DNA of 56,547 bases from Nemertoderma westbladi (lineage: Eukaryota; Xenacoelomorpha; Nemertodermatida; Nemertodermatidae): assembly GCA_032718475.1 (NCBI GenBank), contig JAUCBJ010005009.1, positions 1-56,547 of the forward strand. The letters are read 5' to 3'. The position numbers were made by a program, and so were the translations under genes. Position 1 is the first letter of the stretch; each line of letters opens with the position of its first letter. Under the pieces are notes generated by a model. It worked only from the letters and a program-made list of their open reading frames with translations. It had not been told where the DNA came from and did no database searches. Positions 12,301 to 21,839 of this stretch are shown here, one piece after another.

Positions 12301-12400
12301 CAATTCCAATCACGTATAGGTTGTTTCTAATAACCTGGCAGTTATAAGAACAAATTCTCAGTTTATCATATTGGGCCATTGTTAATACAGTTTTCCTCAC
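9330..12400 (-). mobile_element. Near full-length but broken LINE, minus strand, (TAAA)n tail
   Basis: The 3' end lies at low coordinates, where the minus strand ends in AAATAAATAAATAAAATC (about 9335-9365). The other boundary is near 12400, just upstream of the ORF2 start. It has the same protein layout (endonuclease, linker, RT) and tail type as the plus-strand LINE at 21840-24235, so the two probably belong to one clade. It occupies the distal part of intron 1, antisense to the receptor. Confidence 0.8.
9595..12380 (-). pseudogene. LINE ORF2: AP endonuclease plus reverse transcriptase, frameshifted
   Basis: On the minus strand a start at about 12380 gives MAQYDKLRICSYNCQ, the usual beginning of an AP-type endonuclease. 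After stops, INIYMPCDS, GDFNANPDRNFG, TISWLDHVV and SDIDHMPV follow, which are the endonuclease core with its catalytic Asp, Asn and His. Next come the linker (FRNCRKNENQIRADKLA) and the RT: NNFRPIALSNIASKLLE, FLDASKG, NGVRQGSICSPLLFNIYM and YADDICLLSP (about 10175). The C-terminal domain ends at 9595. Separate segments (11750-12061, 11506-11826, 10918-11295, 10447-10791, 10035-10475, 9595-10068) need several frameshifts to join, so it is inactive. Confidence 0.9.
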
Positions 12401-12449
12401 TTGCGCCCACCACTCCCACCCATATAACCATAACGTTTAACAATAGTCC

Positions 12450-12605
12450 CCTCAGGCCAGGCGTCAGGCTGGCTTCGATAGCTTAGCCACCTCACCATCG
12501 CACTTTTGTCTTTGTCTCTTGTGATTATTGTCTCTTGTCGGTAAAGCGTCAGACCTAAGATGCGAAAGTACTGGTTTCGATCCCGTATCTGGTCTTTCTA
12601 TTGTT
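12450..12605 (+). mobile_element. tRNA-like SINE fragment
   Basis: Contains GCTTAGCCACCTCACC and GGTAAAGCGTCAGACC, then ACTGGTTTCGATCCCG, a B-box (GGTTCGATCCC) with one extra T. This resembles a tRNA-derived SINE head that has diverged. It lies in intron 1, 230 bp before exon 2. No clear tail. Confidence 0.45.
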
Positions 12606-12832
12606 AAAGTTTACGCAGATTCGTTTACATCTAGGGTGCTAGCATTTCTTGTATAAAGTTAAAATTGGACCAAAAATGCTCTAAAGTTATACAGGATATT
12701 TTAATATTCATATTCCTTATAAAATATGTTTATCACTGATTATTCTTAAAGCTATAGAAATAAAAATTATATTTATAATTTTTCAACTTTTACATTATAA
12801 TTAATTATAAACGTTTTATTTCCTCTTTACAG

Positions 12833-12997
12833 TTGTGCTGATCTACTAGTTGGAACGATAATTATACCCTTTAGCTTAGCCAATGATATCATGAAGTTAT
12901 GGGCCTTTGGCGATATTTGGTGCGAGTTGTGGCTGGCGTTGGACGTGCTTTTATGTACGTCATCGATTCTTAATATATGTATGATTGGGTTAGACAG
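12833..12997 (+). CDS. Aminergic GPCR, exon 2: TM2, ECL1, TM3 to DR of DRY
   Basis: A TTTACAG acceptor is followed by T, completing codon 62 (Ala). The exon encodes TM2 with the sodium-site Asp (D65 = 2.50, in CADLLVG), the IPFSLAND stretch typical of alpha-2 receptors, ECL1 with W-x-F-G, C92 (3.25, disulfide partner in ECL2), and TM3 with [13 protein letters not shown]99 (3.32) is the amine-binding Asp and C103 is 3.36. The exon stops after the first two bases of the Arg codon of the D-R-Y motif, before GTTAGT (phase 2). Intron 1 upstream is 12,041 bp and intron 2 downstream 21,305 bp. This core looks undamaged, with no stop or frameshift, as expected for a constrained gene. Confidence 0.95.
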
Positions 12998-13640
12998 GTT
13001 AGTGCAAACTAATATACCGCAGCTCCCGATATTAAATAATGAATTCATAGAGGAAAAAATTGAAAAATGTACATGGTTCCCATCCTTACCTTGATGATAT
13101 CAGTATAAATAATTGAGATTGATGGGTAAACGATGTAGACATAATTATATATGAGAAAGGGAATATCTTGCATCAATTCGAGGCACCCACCACCTGGCAT
13201 ACATTGTCTAGTCAGTAAACATGATATATTAATTTATTGGAATTGAAGGAACATCTAATAAAAGTGTAAAATAATGAACCAATTCACTGTTTATTTCATG
13301 GAAATAAAATTGCACTTTATTACCTATCCGCCCATGAGATATTATATAACTTGGGCAAAAGATTAAATCCTTCTAAACCTTACATACACGTATGTTTGAG
13401 CGGGAAGGTTAAAACTTTAATGGAAATTTTCTCGGAATTACTTTTTTCGCTATTTCAGTTTCTTAAAATATTAAATCGTCACCGCGTTACTCGCCATACT
13501 ACTTTCATCACCCGTCTCGCTTTTCCCGCAAATTCTATAATTTATGGGTCTTTTGAAAGCATTATCATGAAAGAATCTGCATCATCAGGTCCAACACCTG
13601 CCCCATGTCCCATTTGGCGCTGTACCAGTATAGGCCATGC
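12998..13640. other. Start of intron 2; nothing recognised
   Basis: AT-rich intronic sequence from the exon 2 donor to the minisatellite. A 102-codon frame at 13351-13659 shows no family motif. Confidence 0.5.
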
Positions 13641-14599
13641 CTACGACGTTAAATTCTGAGACAGTAGGTCATACGACGTTAAATTCTGAGACAGTAGGTC
13701 ATACGACGTTCAATTCTGAGACAGAAGGTCCTGCGACGTTAAATTCTGAGACAGTAGGTCCTGCGATGTTAAATTCTGAGACAGTAGGTCCTGCGACGTT
13801 AAATTTTGAGACAGTAGGTCCTGCGACCTTAAATTCTGAGACAGTGGGTCCTGCGACGTTGAATTCTGAGACAGAAGGTCCTGCGACGTTAAATTCTGAG
13901 ACAGTAGGTACTGCGACATTAAAGTCTGAGACAGTAGGTCCTACGACGTTAAATTCTGAGACAGTAGGTCCTGCGATGTTAAATTCTGAGACAGTAGGTC
14001 CTGCGACTTTAAATTCTGAGACAGTAAGTCCTGCTACGTTAAATTCTGAGACAGTAGGTTCTGCTACGTTAAAATCTGAGACAGTAGGTCCTGCGACGTT
14101 AAATTCTGAGATAGTAGGTCCTGCGACGTTAAATTCTGAGGCAGTGGGTCCTGCGACGTTGAATTCTGAGACAGAAGGTCCTGCGACGTTAAATTCTGAG
14201 ACAGTAGGTCCTGCGACGTTAAATTCTGAGACAGTAGGTCCTGCGACGTTAAATTCAGAGACAGTAGGTCCTGTGACGTTATATTCAGAGACAGTAGGTC
14301 CTGCGACGTTAAATTCAGAGACAGTAGGTCCTGTGATGTTAAATTCAGAGACAGTAGGTCCTGCGACGTTAAATTCTGCGACAGTAGGTCCTGCGACATT
14401 AAATGCTGAGACAGAAGGTCCTGCGACGTTAAATTCTGAGACAGTAGGTCCTGTGACGTTAAATTCAGAGACAGTAGGTCCTGCGACGTTAAATTCTGCG
14501 ACAGTAGGTCCTGCGACATTAAATGCTGAGACAGAAGGTCCTGCGACGTTAAATTCTGAGGCAGTAGGTCCTGCGACGTTAAATTCAGAGACAGTAGAT
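13641..14599. repeat. 30-bp minisatellite (about 32 units), open on both strands
   Basis: Unit ACGTTAAATTCTGAGACAGT plus AGGTCCTGCG. The plus strand reads PATLNSETVG repeats, in frame with the endonuclease scrap that follows; the minus strand is open for 316 codons. A block of four variant units (LNSATVGPATLNAETEG) is duplicated at about 14341-14430 and 14461-14550. The peptide is low-complexity and shows no sign of selection. Confidence 0.95.
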
Positions 14600-15010
14600 A
14601 TGTATGTACTACCCACGAAATCCACAGCCACCACTTCTACTGTGTCCACAGTAATATATTGCTGCAGTCAAACCAACGCATCAGAGCTAGAACTAGCCAT
14701 CAAGTTTCATGAAGATCTGTCTGGACTTATAAAGGACATTCCTAAACACAACGTCCAAGTAATTGCTGGTGACTTTAATGCACAAATTCGCCCAGAAGCC
14801 AGCAGGGGTTACACCTATAACTTCAGTTTGAACAGAAATGGCTGCTTACTCTTAGATCTAATGGAAGAATGTGAATTGATTCCATCAAACACCACATTTG
14901 AAAAAAGTAAGGGAAGCTGTGGACCTTAAATTACCCTGATGGAACCAAAGTACAGCTGGATAATTCCTTATCAACAAAAAGTGGAGAAACAACTTATGAT
15001 TAATTGCCAG
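14600..15010 (+). pseudogene. LINE endonuclease fragment fused to the minisatellite frame
   Basis: In frame after the repeat: CCSQTNASELELAIKFHEDL, then DIPKHNVQVIAGDFNAQIRP (the GDFNA core of AP-type endonucleases), then LLDLMEECELIPSNTTFEKS. A one-base shift near 14925 continues with YPDGTKVQLD, the next endonuclease block. The domain order matches LINEs whose products are often mis-annotated as craniofacial development protein 2-like. The frame is open for 430 codons only because of the repeat. It ends at the tail of the opposing LINE at about 15040. Confidence 0.75.
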
Positions 15011-15039
15011 GGGCCGGCGCCAAGAAGCTCTACTACAAC

Positions 15040-16880
15040 TACTACTACTAGGATCGGCATGCTGCATTGCAGCTGCATTTTTAAGAATGCTGTGCAGGCT
15101 TGTCGACAAAATTGCGCCGCTACAACTCGCTATCACCCGTGACATTTGCTAGATCATCTGCATCTTCAAGGCCAGTGTCCTTTAAGATGCGTCTCAAGAA
15201 AGTCATGGGCTGTCCACCATGCTTATTCACTCCATGAGGCAACCAAAGCACAAGATTATGCACTGGCTGGTCCTCACGACGAAAGCAAGCTTGGGGGAAC
15301 CAATGAGACACCTCCAATGTTATATAGTGTGTGGTCGGAGATGTGTGCATTGTACTTGACACAATGAACCCGCCCTAGCATTCTTGTGTATGTGCCATCC
15401 AAAGATTTGGTGTCCTCAGCAGTTAGAGCCCAGCATCGACTCCCATAGAGGAGTACTGGAACTACTGCTGGTCTAAATAATCGGACCCTAAGTTTCCGAT
15501 TAATTCTCTGTGACTTACAAATCCTTGAAAGCCTATTCAAGGCTGCCCATGCCTTTGCCTTACGTATTTGTAGGTACCTGTCTTCCGGATCCATGATCCC
15601 AGGTAACAGAAGTCGTCCACATGCTTAAGCATACCATCCGGTGAGCTTATGCTCATCTGGTAGAGACTTGGTGAGGACTTTCAGAGTTAACTGTCAAAAT
15701 TTTGGTCTTTTTGGAGTTAATAAAAAGACCAACACTAGAAGCAGCCTGTTCTAATTAGCTCATGAGCCGTTGGGCTCCCTCTAGTGATTCTGAGAGTAAT
15801 CCTAAGTCATCAGCAAAGTCTAGATCAGTTAGGTACTTGGCAGGATTTCCTCTCAGACTTCTGGAGCCAGTAGGTGGAGTTACCATCACCCCATTATCAT
15901 TATGATGATCTAAGGAAATGCATAGAATATAGTCAACCACAATTATGAACAAGAATGGCGCAAGTGTGTCTCCTTGGAGGACGCCCCATAACACTTCAAA
16001 TGGTTCTGTGTCACCTTCAACAGTAGATACAAATGTTGTCGAACCATTGTATACTGATCTGATTGCTGCAATAATTTCATCATGAATCCGATATAATGAA
16101 AGTATGATGAACATACATGAGCGAGACACTGATTCAAAGGCCTTGAAGAAGTCAACAAAGATAACAGCCAGATGCCTGTCTTTCTTATTTGATTACTCTT
16201 CAATTATCCTCATCAGTGCCAAAATGGGCTCCATAGTTCCACGACCTTTACGGAACCCATTCTGATTTCCACAGAGCAGTCTTTCAATTGGATCCCTGAG
16301 GCGATTTTATATAATTCTATTGTATAGCTTTGCAGCAATAGAGATCAATGAGATTCCCCGAAAAGAACCATATTGTTTTAGGTTGCCCTTCTTGGGAACT
16401 GGTACCAACTCTGTACATGTCTACTATGATGGGATTGATGAGCTTTAAACACGCTGGTATTTTAAAAACCTCAGGGGGAACACCATCTACTCCACTGGCA
16501 CGATTGGTCTTAATGCTCTTTGCAGCAGCCTTCACTTCTGCAAAGGAGATATCGCAAATAAATGGGAATATCTGGGAGTACAGACTCAGATACTTTTACT
16601 TCTATAAAGTCATCAGGCTATACCCTGTCATTATTGAAGAGCTTTTCAAAGTGGGCCTTCCAACCGTTGAGGCGATTGGCTGGTGATTCTGCCTTAACCT
16701 TGGTGGTTGGTTGGCTTTTCCGCCCAGTAAGGAAGTTGATCGATTTCCAAGCCTGGGATGATTGCCTGCTGACATCAGCATCATTGATGGCATCAACCTG
16801 CCAAGAAGCTCTGTTACTGTTAATGACGCTGTTAGTGAAGTTGGTGACTGCCCTGAAACCTCCATTAATTATTCCTATGT
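15040..16880 (-). mobile_element. LINE with RTE/craniofacial-2-like RT, minus strand, 3' (TAG)n
   Basis: The 3' end is at 15040-15055, where the minus strand runs AATGCAGCATGCCGATCCTAGTAGTAGTAG in effect (written here as two parts: a conserved AGCATGCCGATC end and a TAG tail). The same 3' end recurs at 8458, 55829 and, diverged, at 35463 and 48950. The 5' part fades out near 16880. It is tail to tail with the endonuclease fragment at 14600-15010. Confidence 0.75.
15130..16720 (-). pseudogene. Broken reverse transcriptase with F-A-D-D active site
   Basis: From high to low coordinates: KAAAKSIKTNRASGVDGVPP (16317-16535), then a GFRKGRGT-like and EPILALMRIIEE-like stretch near 16200-16270, FVDFFKAF, then WGVLQGDTLAPFLFIIVVDY and LTDLDFADDLGLLSESLEGA (15755-16129). 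After a gap come LNRLSRICKSQRINRKLRVR, VLLYGSRCWALT and the C-terminal QPMTFLRRILKDTGLEDADD (15120-15594). FADD replaces the common YADD, as is normal in this group. Stops and frameshifts are frequent. Confidence 0.85.
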
Positions 16881-17455
16881 TAACTTAACGGAATCCAGCT
16901 TCATGAAGGTCTGTTAAGTTAATGGATTAATGTAATTATTTAGTTTATTTAGTTATTTCAATTAAGGGATTTATATATGTGAAGCGTAGGGCTACTTTAA
17001 GATTCCGTTAAGAACTTTCATTTATGGTTTTACAGTACACCTAAACTACATATACTGAATTTGGTACCAGTAACAATGTGGCGTATTGCTGCTAATAATA
17101 ATAATATATTTTATTCTTTAACTCGAGGATTATAAGATAATTGCATGATGCAGCCCAGGAAAACAGCAACCATAACTGATGGTTATTTAGATTCAACTGA
17201 TGATTATTTAGATTTAGAATCGAGAATGTTTGGCCTATGGTTTGACCCTTAAAGATAAACTTAAAGATATGGAATTTTTCAATGAAATCGCTATACAAAA
17301 GAAGTTGTATTTTTATGTAGATTTGTTGTAGATTTATGTGGTAGACTCAGTGCGCTTCTAGAAAGAATGACGCATAGGTCTAATAGTCAATCTGTGGAAA
17401 CTTAAAATGAAATAAAATGACGAAATTATTTCGATTACTCGCGATTTCCCAGGAT
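16881..17455. other. Intron 2; nothing recognised
   Basis: AT-rich, no coding signal, no clear repeat. Confidence 0.5.
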
Positions 17456-17459
17456 TATA

Positions 17460-17797
17460 GATTGTGTTGTTGGCTGCCATATCTGAATAAAGGTAGACCC
17501 TAAGAACGCTATAATGTGGCGCACAAAAGGACTAAGTCATCTATAGAAAGATGTAACAGCAAACTGAAAATGCGACTTCAGGTTCTAGCAGGTTTGATAA
17601 AAATAATGATTTTTAAAAAAAAATCAAAAAGGTCAGATTTATTTGATTTAAATCAGATTTTTTTTTATTTAAGAGGAATAACCTTTACTCCACTAAAGGC
17701 ATCAAAAATCATAATGGCGTGTGTTTGTCTCCATAACTGGGCAGAAAAACACAGTTTGCAAAGACAACAGACACCCTCCATAATCCTGAAGTTTTAG
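17460..17797 (+). pseudogene. Harbinger/PIF-type transposase C-terminal fragment
   Basis: Reads YNVAHKRTKSSIERCNSKLK, then KMRLQVLAG and FTPLKASKIIMACVCLHNWA. This is the C-terminal block of Harbinger (HARBI1-type) DDE transposases, where the Glu of the SIERC-like segment is the last catalytic acid and the LHN near the end is invariant. A poly-Asp/Lys-like insertion encoded by an A/T-rich slip (KKKSKRSDLFDLNQIFFY) interrupts the domain. The N-terminal two thirds are absent, so this is a dead scrap. No terminal repeats were found. Confidence 0.75.
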
Positions 17798-18525
17798 GTC
17801 AAGGAGTGACTAGGAACGATTTAGTAACAATGTGTGTTTTCTTACATATGAACAATATATTAATATTAAGTAAATTGTGTCACTGAATATTCTTAGTTGC
17901 CTTATATTGTATTATATTATAGGTACAATACAGTACTATCAAAATAATACATAATAGGCCTACTTTAATAATTTAATTTTAACTCCTAGAAAAACAATTT
18001 AATTGAAATACGATACTTTGCAGATAATTAAGGCTGCTGTAACTATTGTATTTCTTCAGAGATGTTGAAGGGTTGGAATATTCATAATACTGATTCTGAT
18101 TGGTGTTATTTACTATTATTATTTACTACTAAATATTATTGGTTTGATTTGCTTGTAGGCTTTACTTTTTCTTTTATTATTTACATATGTGTAATGCTTT
18201 GCCATTCTTAGTTATTCTCAGCACAACATGATACCAATTCATATATTTCATCTTGTGAAAAGACATCCTTTTTGCCTGTTTATGAATGGGCATATTGTAC
18301 TGTATACTGTTATTAAATGCAGTTGGGACCTTATACTGTACTAGGTACTGTACTGGGTTGTAGATATATGATATCTTTAAGTTTGGAAACTCATCTGACA
18401 GTTTCAGGGAGTTGTTGTTGGAGTATTACTAGGCAGCCACAGTATTCCCAACCAATCACACCAGCACATTCCAGAATTGTGAACTTGTATGCTACTAAGA
18501 CTGAGTGGCCATTTGCAACACGTTC
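17798..18525. other. Intron 2; nothing recognised
   Basis: AT-rich sequence with TAGGCCTA at about 17956. A 102-codon frame at 18317-18625 runs into the inverted repeat of the next element and is spurious. Confidence 0.5.
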
Positions 18526-19131
18526 GTGGGGACTTCGCGCAGCACGTAGTCGGCAAGCCTTGGCATACGGTTCATATAGAGCAAATGGGGCATGTCTAGT
18601 TTGGACCCCATATCCCATGCTATAAATGTATTCATTCGATATACAATCATATGTTAATCCGCTAGGTGGTGTCAAATTGTTATTCTGCAATTTCGTACTT
18701 ACCAGTGCAGCACTGTACAGCAGTACCGTACCGGTAGGCCTATGTCATTACTTCTGAGTCTCTAGCGGATCCCCAATTAAATGTCTTAACTTTTCAATTT
18801 CGTAAAAGATAGACTTCATGATTCTCTACAGGCCACCAAAATTTCAGCTCAGGAAAATGAGGCCTTCCCGAGAAATTTAACATTTTCTAAAAACCACATA
18901 ATCTGTCGTAGCTGACGTCAGACTGCATGATTTTTCACCAAACTTTACAAACTTTCTAAACTTTCTCTCTACTACTTACCTACTAAGTTTGGTTCAATTC
19001 CGAACGAGCGATGCCGAGAAATTCGCGTTCAAACATTTACCAGACAGACGGACGGACAGACAGACGGACATGCCCCATTTGCCCTATATGAACCGTATGC
19101 AAAGGCTCGCCGACTACGTGTCTCGCCCCAC
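18526..19131. mobile_element. MITE of about 606 bp with inverted repeats of about 70 bp
   Basis: Left arm 18526-18596 (GTGGGG, then GCACGTAGTCGGCAAGCCTT, then CATACGGTTCATATAG) is repeated inverted at 19069-19131, ending CGACTACGTGTCTCGCCCCAC. Next to the right arm is a CAGACGGACGGACAGACAGA run, also present in the related element at 8994-9259. No transposase. TAGGCCTA lies at about 18736. Confidence 0.8.
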
Positions 19132-19394
19132 ATTTACTATAATGGAACCTAAACGGGCATTTAATTAACGGATTCTTCTTGACGATTGTGGTCTGGCCTC
19201 TGTGAGTGATACCTCTGTTAGTTGGGATATTAACTGAGCATCTTGGCACCCGCTCCAGACATAAAGCTCGTTTAAAAACCATTTTCTTTTTATCACAGAA
19301 TCGTTCTCAATTTGAGAGCCGGTAAATCCAGGACAATCAACTATATGACTGGTAGGAACTCACAACTGACAATGCAGTAAATGCAATGCAATAC

Positions 19395-19880
19395 AATGCC
19401 TATGGAATCTGAAGTCATTACTGCTGGCATTTGGATTGTTATATTGTGACACAGAAGCTCTGGTACTCTCAACAGATGTTGAAACTAAATTCTTCTCAAT
19501 CCTGGCTTACTGCAAGGTGACTTATTGGCGCCATTAATATTCATAATTGTACTGGATTATACAATGAAGACGGCCACAAAGGGAGAAGATCTGGGATCAC
19601 ACTACAAGAACGCAGAAGTAGCAGATATCCGGCAACTACAGTCACAGACACCGACTTTGCGGATGACATCGCCCTGCTCTCTAATACGGTAGCAGATGCA
19701 CAGCTTCTACTAAATAAAGTGGAGAGGGCTGCTAAGGAGGTTGGATTGCATATAAATGCTACCAAGTCTGAATTCATAACTTTGAAGCTAGTGGAAACTT
19801 ACCAGAATTTATAATAATAAACTAAGGAAGGTTGACGACTTCCAGTACATTTGTTCATGGATCAACCTTTGTGTAGTGGT
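19395..19880 (+). pseudogene. Reverse transcriptase fragment (same group as 15040-16880)
   Basis: In changing frames: CDTEALVLSTDVETKFFSIL, GDLLAPLIFIIVLDY (palm domain), then RYPATTVTDTDFADDIALLS (catalytic F-A-D-D, about 19650-19690), VGLHINATKSEF and LRKVDDFQYI. At least two frameshifts. This is the middle of an RT without either end. Confidence 0.85.
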
Positions 19881-19885
19881 TGCAT

Positions 19886-20102
19886 TAATAATAATAATAA
19901 TAATAATATTGGTTATTTATATAGCGCTTTATTATGCTCGGCATACTCAAAGCGCTTTTATTATCATTACCCCAGCAAAGCCAGGTTCCCATTATACCGC
20001 TGGGTTGACGTAGGCACTAATGTCTAAAGTGTCTTGCCTAGGGACACAACAGTGCGAAATTTCTACAGCCTTTAGTCGGATTCGAACCTGCGCCACCAAA
20101 CA
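19886..20102 (-). mobile_element. tRNA-derived SINE, minus strand, (ATT)n tail
   Basis: On the minus strand: B-box-like GGTTCGAATCC (20078-20090), a central CCTAGGCAAGACACTT, then AAAGCGCTATATAAATAACC and an (ATT)n tail, which is at 19886-19910 in plus coordinates. The end GCGCTATATAAAT plus a trinucleotide tail is a familiar SINE ending in marine invertebrates. The A-box side is cut off at 20102. Confidence 0.7.
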
Positions 20103-20109
20103 CATTTGC

Positions 20110-20375
20110 ATTGCATTGCATTGAACTCACATTTCCTGTAGGTCGTGGGTTCGATCCCCGCATGGGCCAGGGCATTTTTCGTTTCTGGACGAATGCTTTA
20201 AAGGGACCAGAAAAGAGCGCATCTCTGCCTTGCATCCTTAATTGGTAGCTAAATGAGTACTGGAGTTTCCTCTGGGGAGTAAAGTTCTGGGGGACCGCAC
20301 TGGAAATGAGTCGTCAGACTTTGTGCGTAATCCCTGGCCTAGCGGCCGAAGAAAATTTACTTTACTTTAATTAAC
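20110..20375 (+). mobile_element. tRNA-derived SINE, plus strand
   Basis: B-box GGTTCGATCCC at 20148-20158 in TCGTGGGTTCGATCCCCGCA, followed by a unique body and a TTTACTTTA-like tail at about 20348-20375. The A-box is not recognisable; the head is replaced by a TTGCA repeat. It is head to head with the SINE at 19886-20102. Confidence 0.65.
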
Positions 20376-21675
20376 TTTTACTTTTATGGAGAGAGAAGTG
20401 CAAAAAAGACAGAAGTTAGGAAGGCAAAGGAAAATCGGGAATACTATGGAAGGATATCATTTCCGCTAGTAGTACACTAGTGGTACACTAGTCCAAACTT
20501 CACCTAGTAATAGTAGTAGTAGATTGTATTTTATAATAATCAGAACAGAATGTCACCAAGTTCAAATATTTTAATTATTGAATCATACCATACAAAATGC
20601 CTCGTGACCTTGGAAATCATTTTCCTTACGGAAATATGTTTGGTTTCAATGCAGAAATGACAATTTCCTCCCCTTGTAAAAGTTTTGCCTATAGTTTAAT
20701 ATTACACCACATTGTGCAATAATTAAAGTCACCAATTTCCTTCTTCTGATTAAAATTATTTTTCTATTATTATTAAAAAATTGATTACAAATCATTGATT
20801 AATGTTGAATTATCTTATCTTTCTAAGGTTACCTAGTTTTCAAATAAGGAAATTATTTTCAATTAACCGGAAATTTAAACTGTAATTATAATTTTAATTA
20901 TAATTATAATTCAACCCAAAGCAAGATTGGAGTGTAAATAGAAATGCATCACTCTTAGAAATAATAAAAAATTAAATGTGCATATAGACAACTGTGATAA
21001 GTTCTATTATCACCTTCAAACTTCATAGCATAAACTGATATTATATTGACAATTATCTTATTGACATAACTGATAAAAAAAGTTATGGGCTTTACCAAAA
21101 ATTATTATATTCGGCCTACTACCATATCGATTCTTCTTCCCCTGAAAAGGACATTCAATTATGCAACTGTATAAACTTCGTCCCACCCAGACTCTCCTTG
21201 TTATAATAGTTTTTCTAATTGTTTTTTGGAAAATGGCCTTACTCAATTACAACTAGAACCTACCCATTTAGGTAATGTGTTAGACCATGGAATACTAAAT
21301 AATAGACGGAACCGCATTAGTGTTATTTTTTCGGCCCCGATATTTTTTTCAATAAAGTGGTAGTATATGCCATAGAAACCCCAGAAAAAAAATTTAAGCA
21401 AATTCGACCGGAGCGTTCTCCAGATATAATCCGTCAAAGTTTTCAAATTTGCCAACAAGAAATGCAGTGTTGGGGGCGATTGTCAACAATATTATTATTA
21501 CCACAACTAGCTACAGCTGCACTATTTTAACTATATTACTATATTACCCTACTATTACCCTACTACCCACTATATTAACCGATAATTTTTCGATTACAAT
21601 TAACCAGTACATCGCGTCTCTACACAGTAGGGCCTACACTACTTCACTGGCTACACATAGTGAACTATCTACATC
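20376..21675. other. Intron 2; nothing recognised
   Basis: AT-rich. Minus-strand frames at 21058-21246 and 21243-21458 show no motif. If the P-element reading of 21676-25500 is right, its 5' end should lie here, but I could not identify a terminal repeat. Confidence 0.4.
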
Positions 21676-21816
21676 ATGCTACGTACTTGTATAGTTTGCA
21701 AGTCAAAAGACCATTTGCACCGGTTTCCTATTGATATTGCTGTTTGCAATGAATGGAAACAAGCGATTCGTCAGGGGCTGAATACGCCTGGTAAAGATTT
21801 TATTATTTTTTTTTAG
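21676..21816 (+). pseudogene. N-terminal half of a THAP domain (P-element-type)
   Basis: The ATG opens MLRTCIVCKSKDHLHRFPID, then CNEWKQAIRQGLNTPGKD. This has C-x2-C, the H-R-F-P signature and the conserved Trp of THAP zinc fingers (C2CH), the DNA-binding domain of P-element transposases and THAP proteins. The second pair (C-x2-H) is missing. A GTAAAG follows CCTG at 21791, a plausible splice donor at a place where THAP genes often carry an intron, so the coding part may end at 21790. Transposase-like C-terminal sequence lies 2.8 kb downstream, beyond a LINE. Confidence 0.65.
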
Positions 21817-21839
21817 CGACAATTGATTGTAATTTCTTG

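Noticed and set aside
1861-14599. Regular 30-bp repeats as CRISPR arrays
   Set aside because: Repeats are directly contiguous with no unique spacers, in an animal intron.
13637-14929. 430-codon frame of PATLNSETVG repeats joined to an endonuclease
   Set aside because: The minus strand is open too, the repeat is a minisatellite, and the endonuclease is a fragment. It is a chance fusion and not a gene.
14600-16880. One LINE with a 5' inversion from twin priming
   Set aside because: The inverted endonuclease piece lies beyond the 3' tail of the minus-strand LINE and not at its 5' side, so two tail-to-tail elements fit better.
18317-18690. Overlapping frames on both strands of about 100 codons
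   Set aside because: They run into the inverted repeat of a MITE and have no motif.
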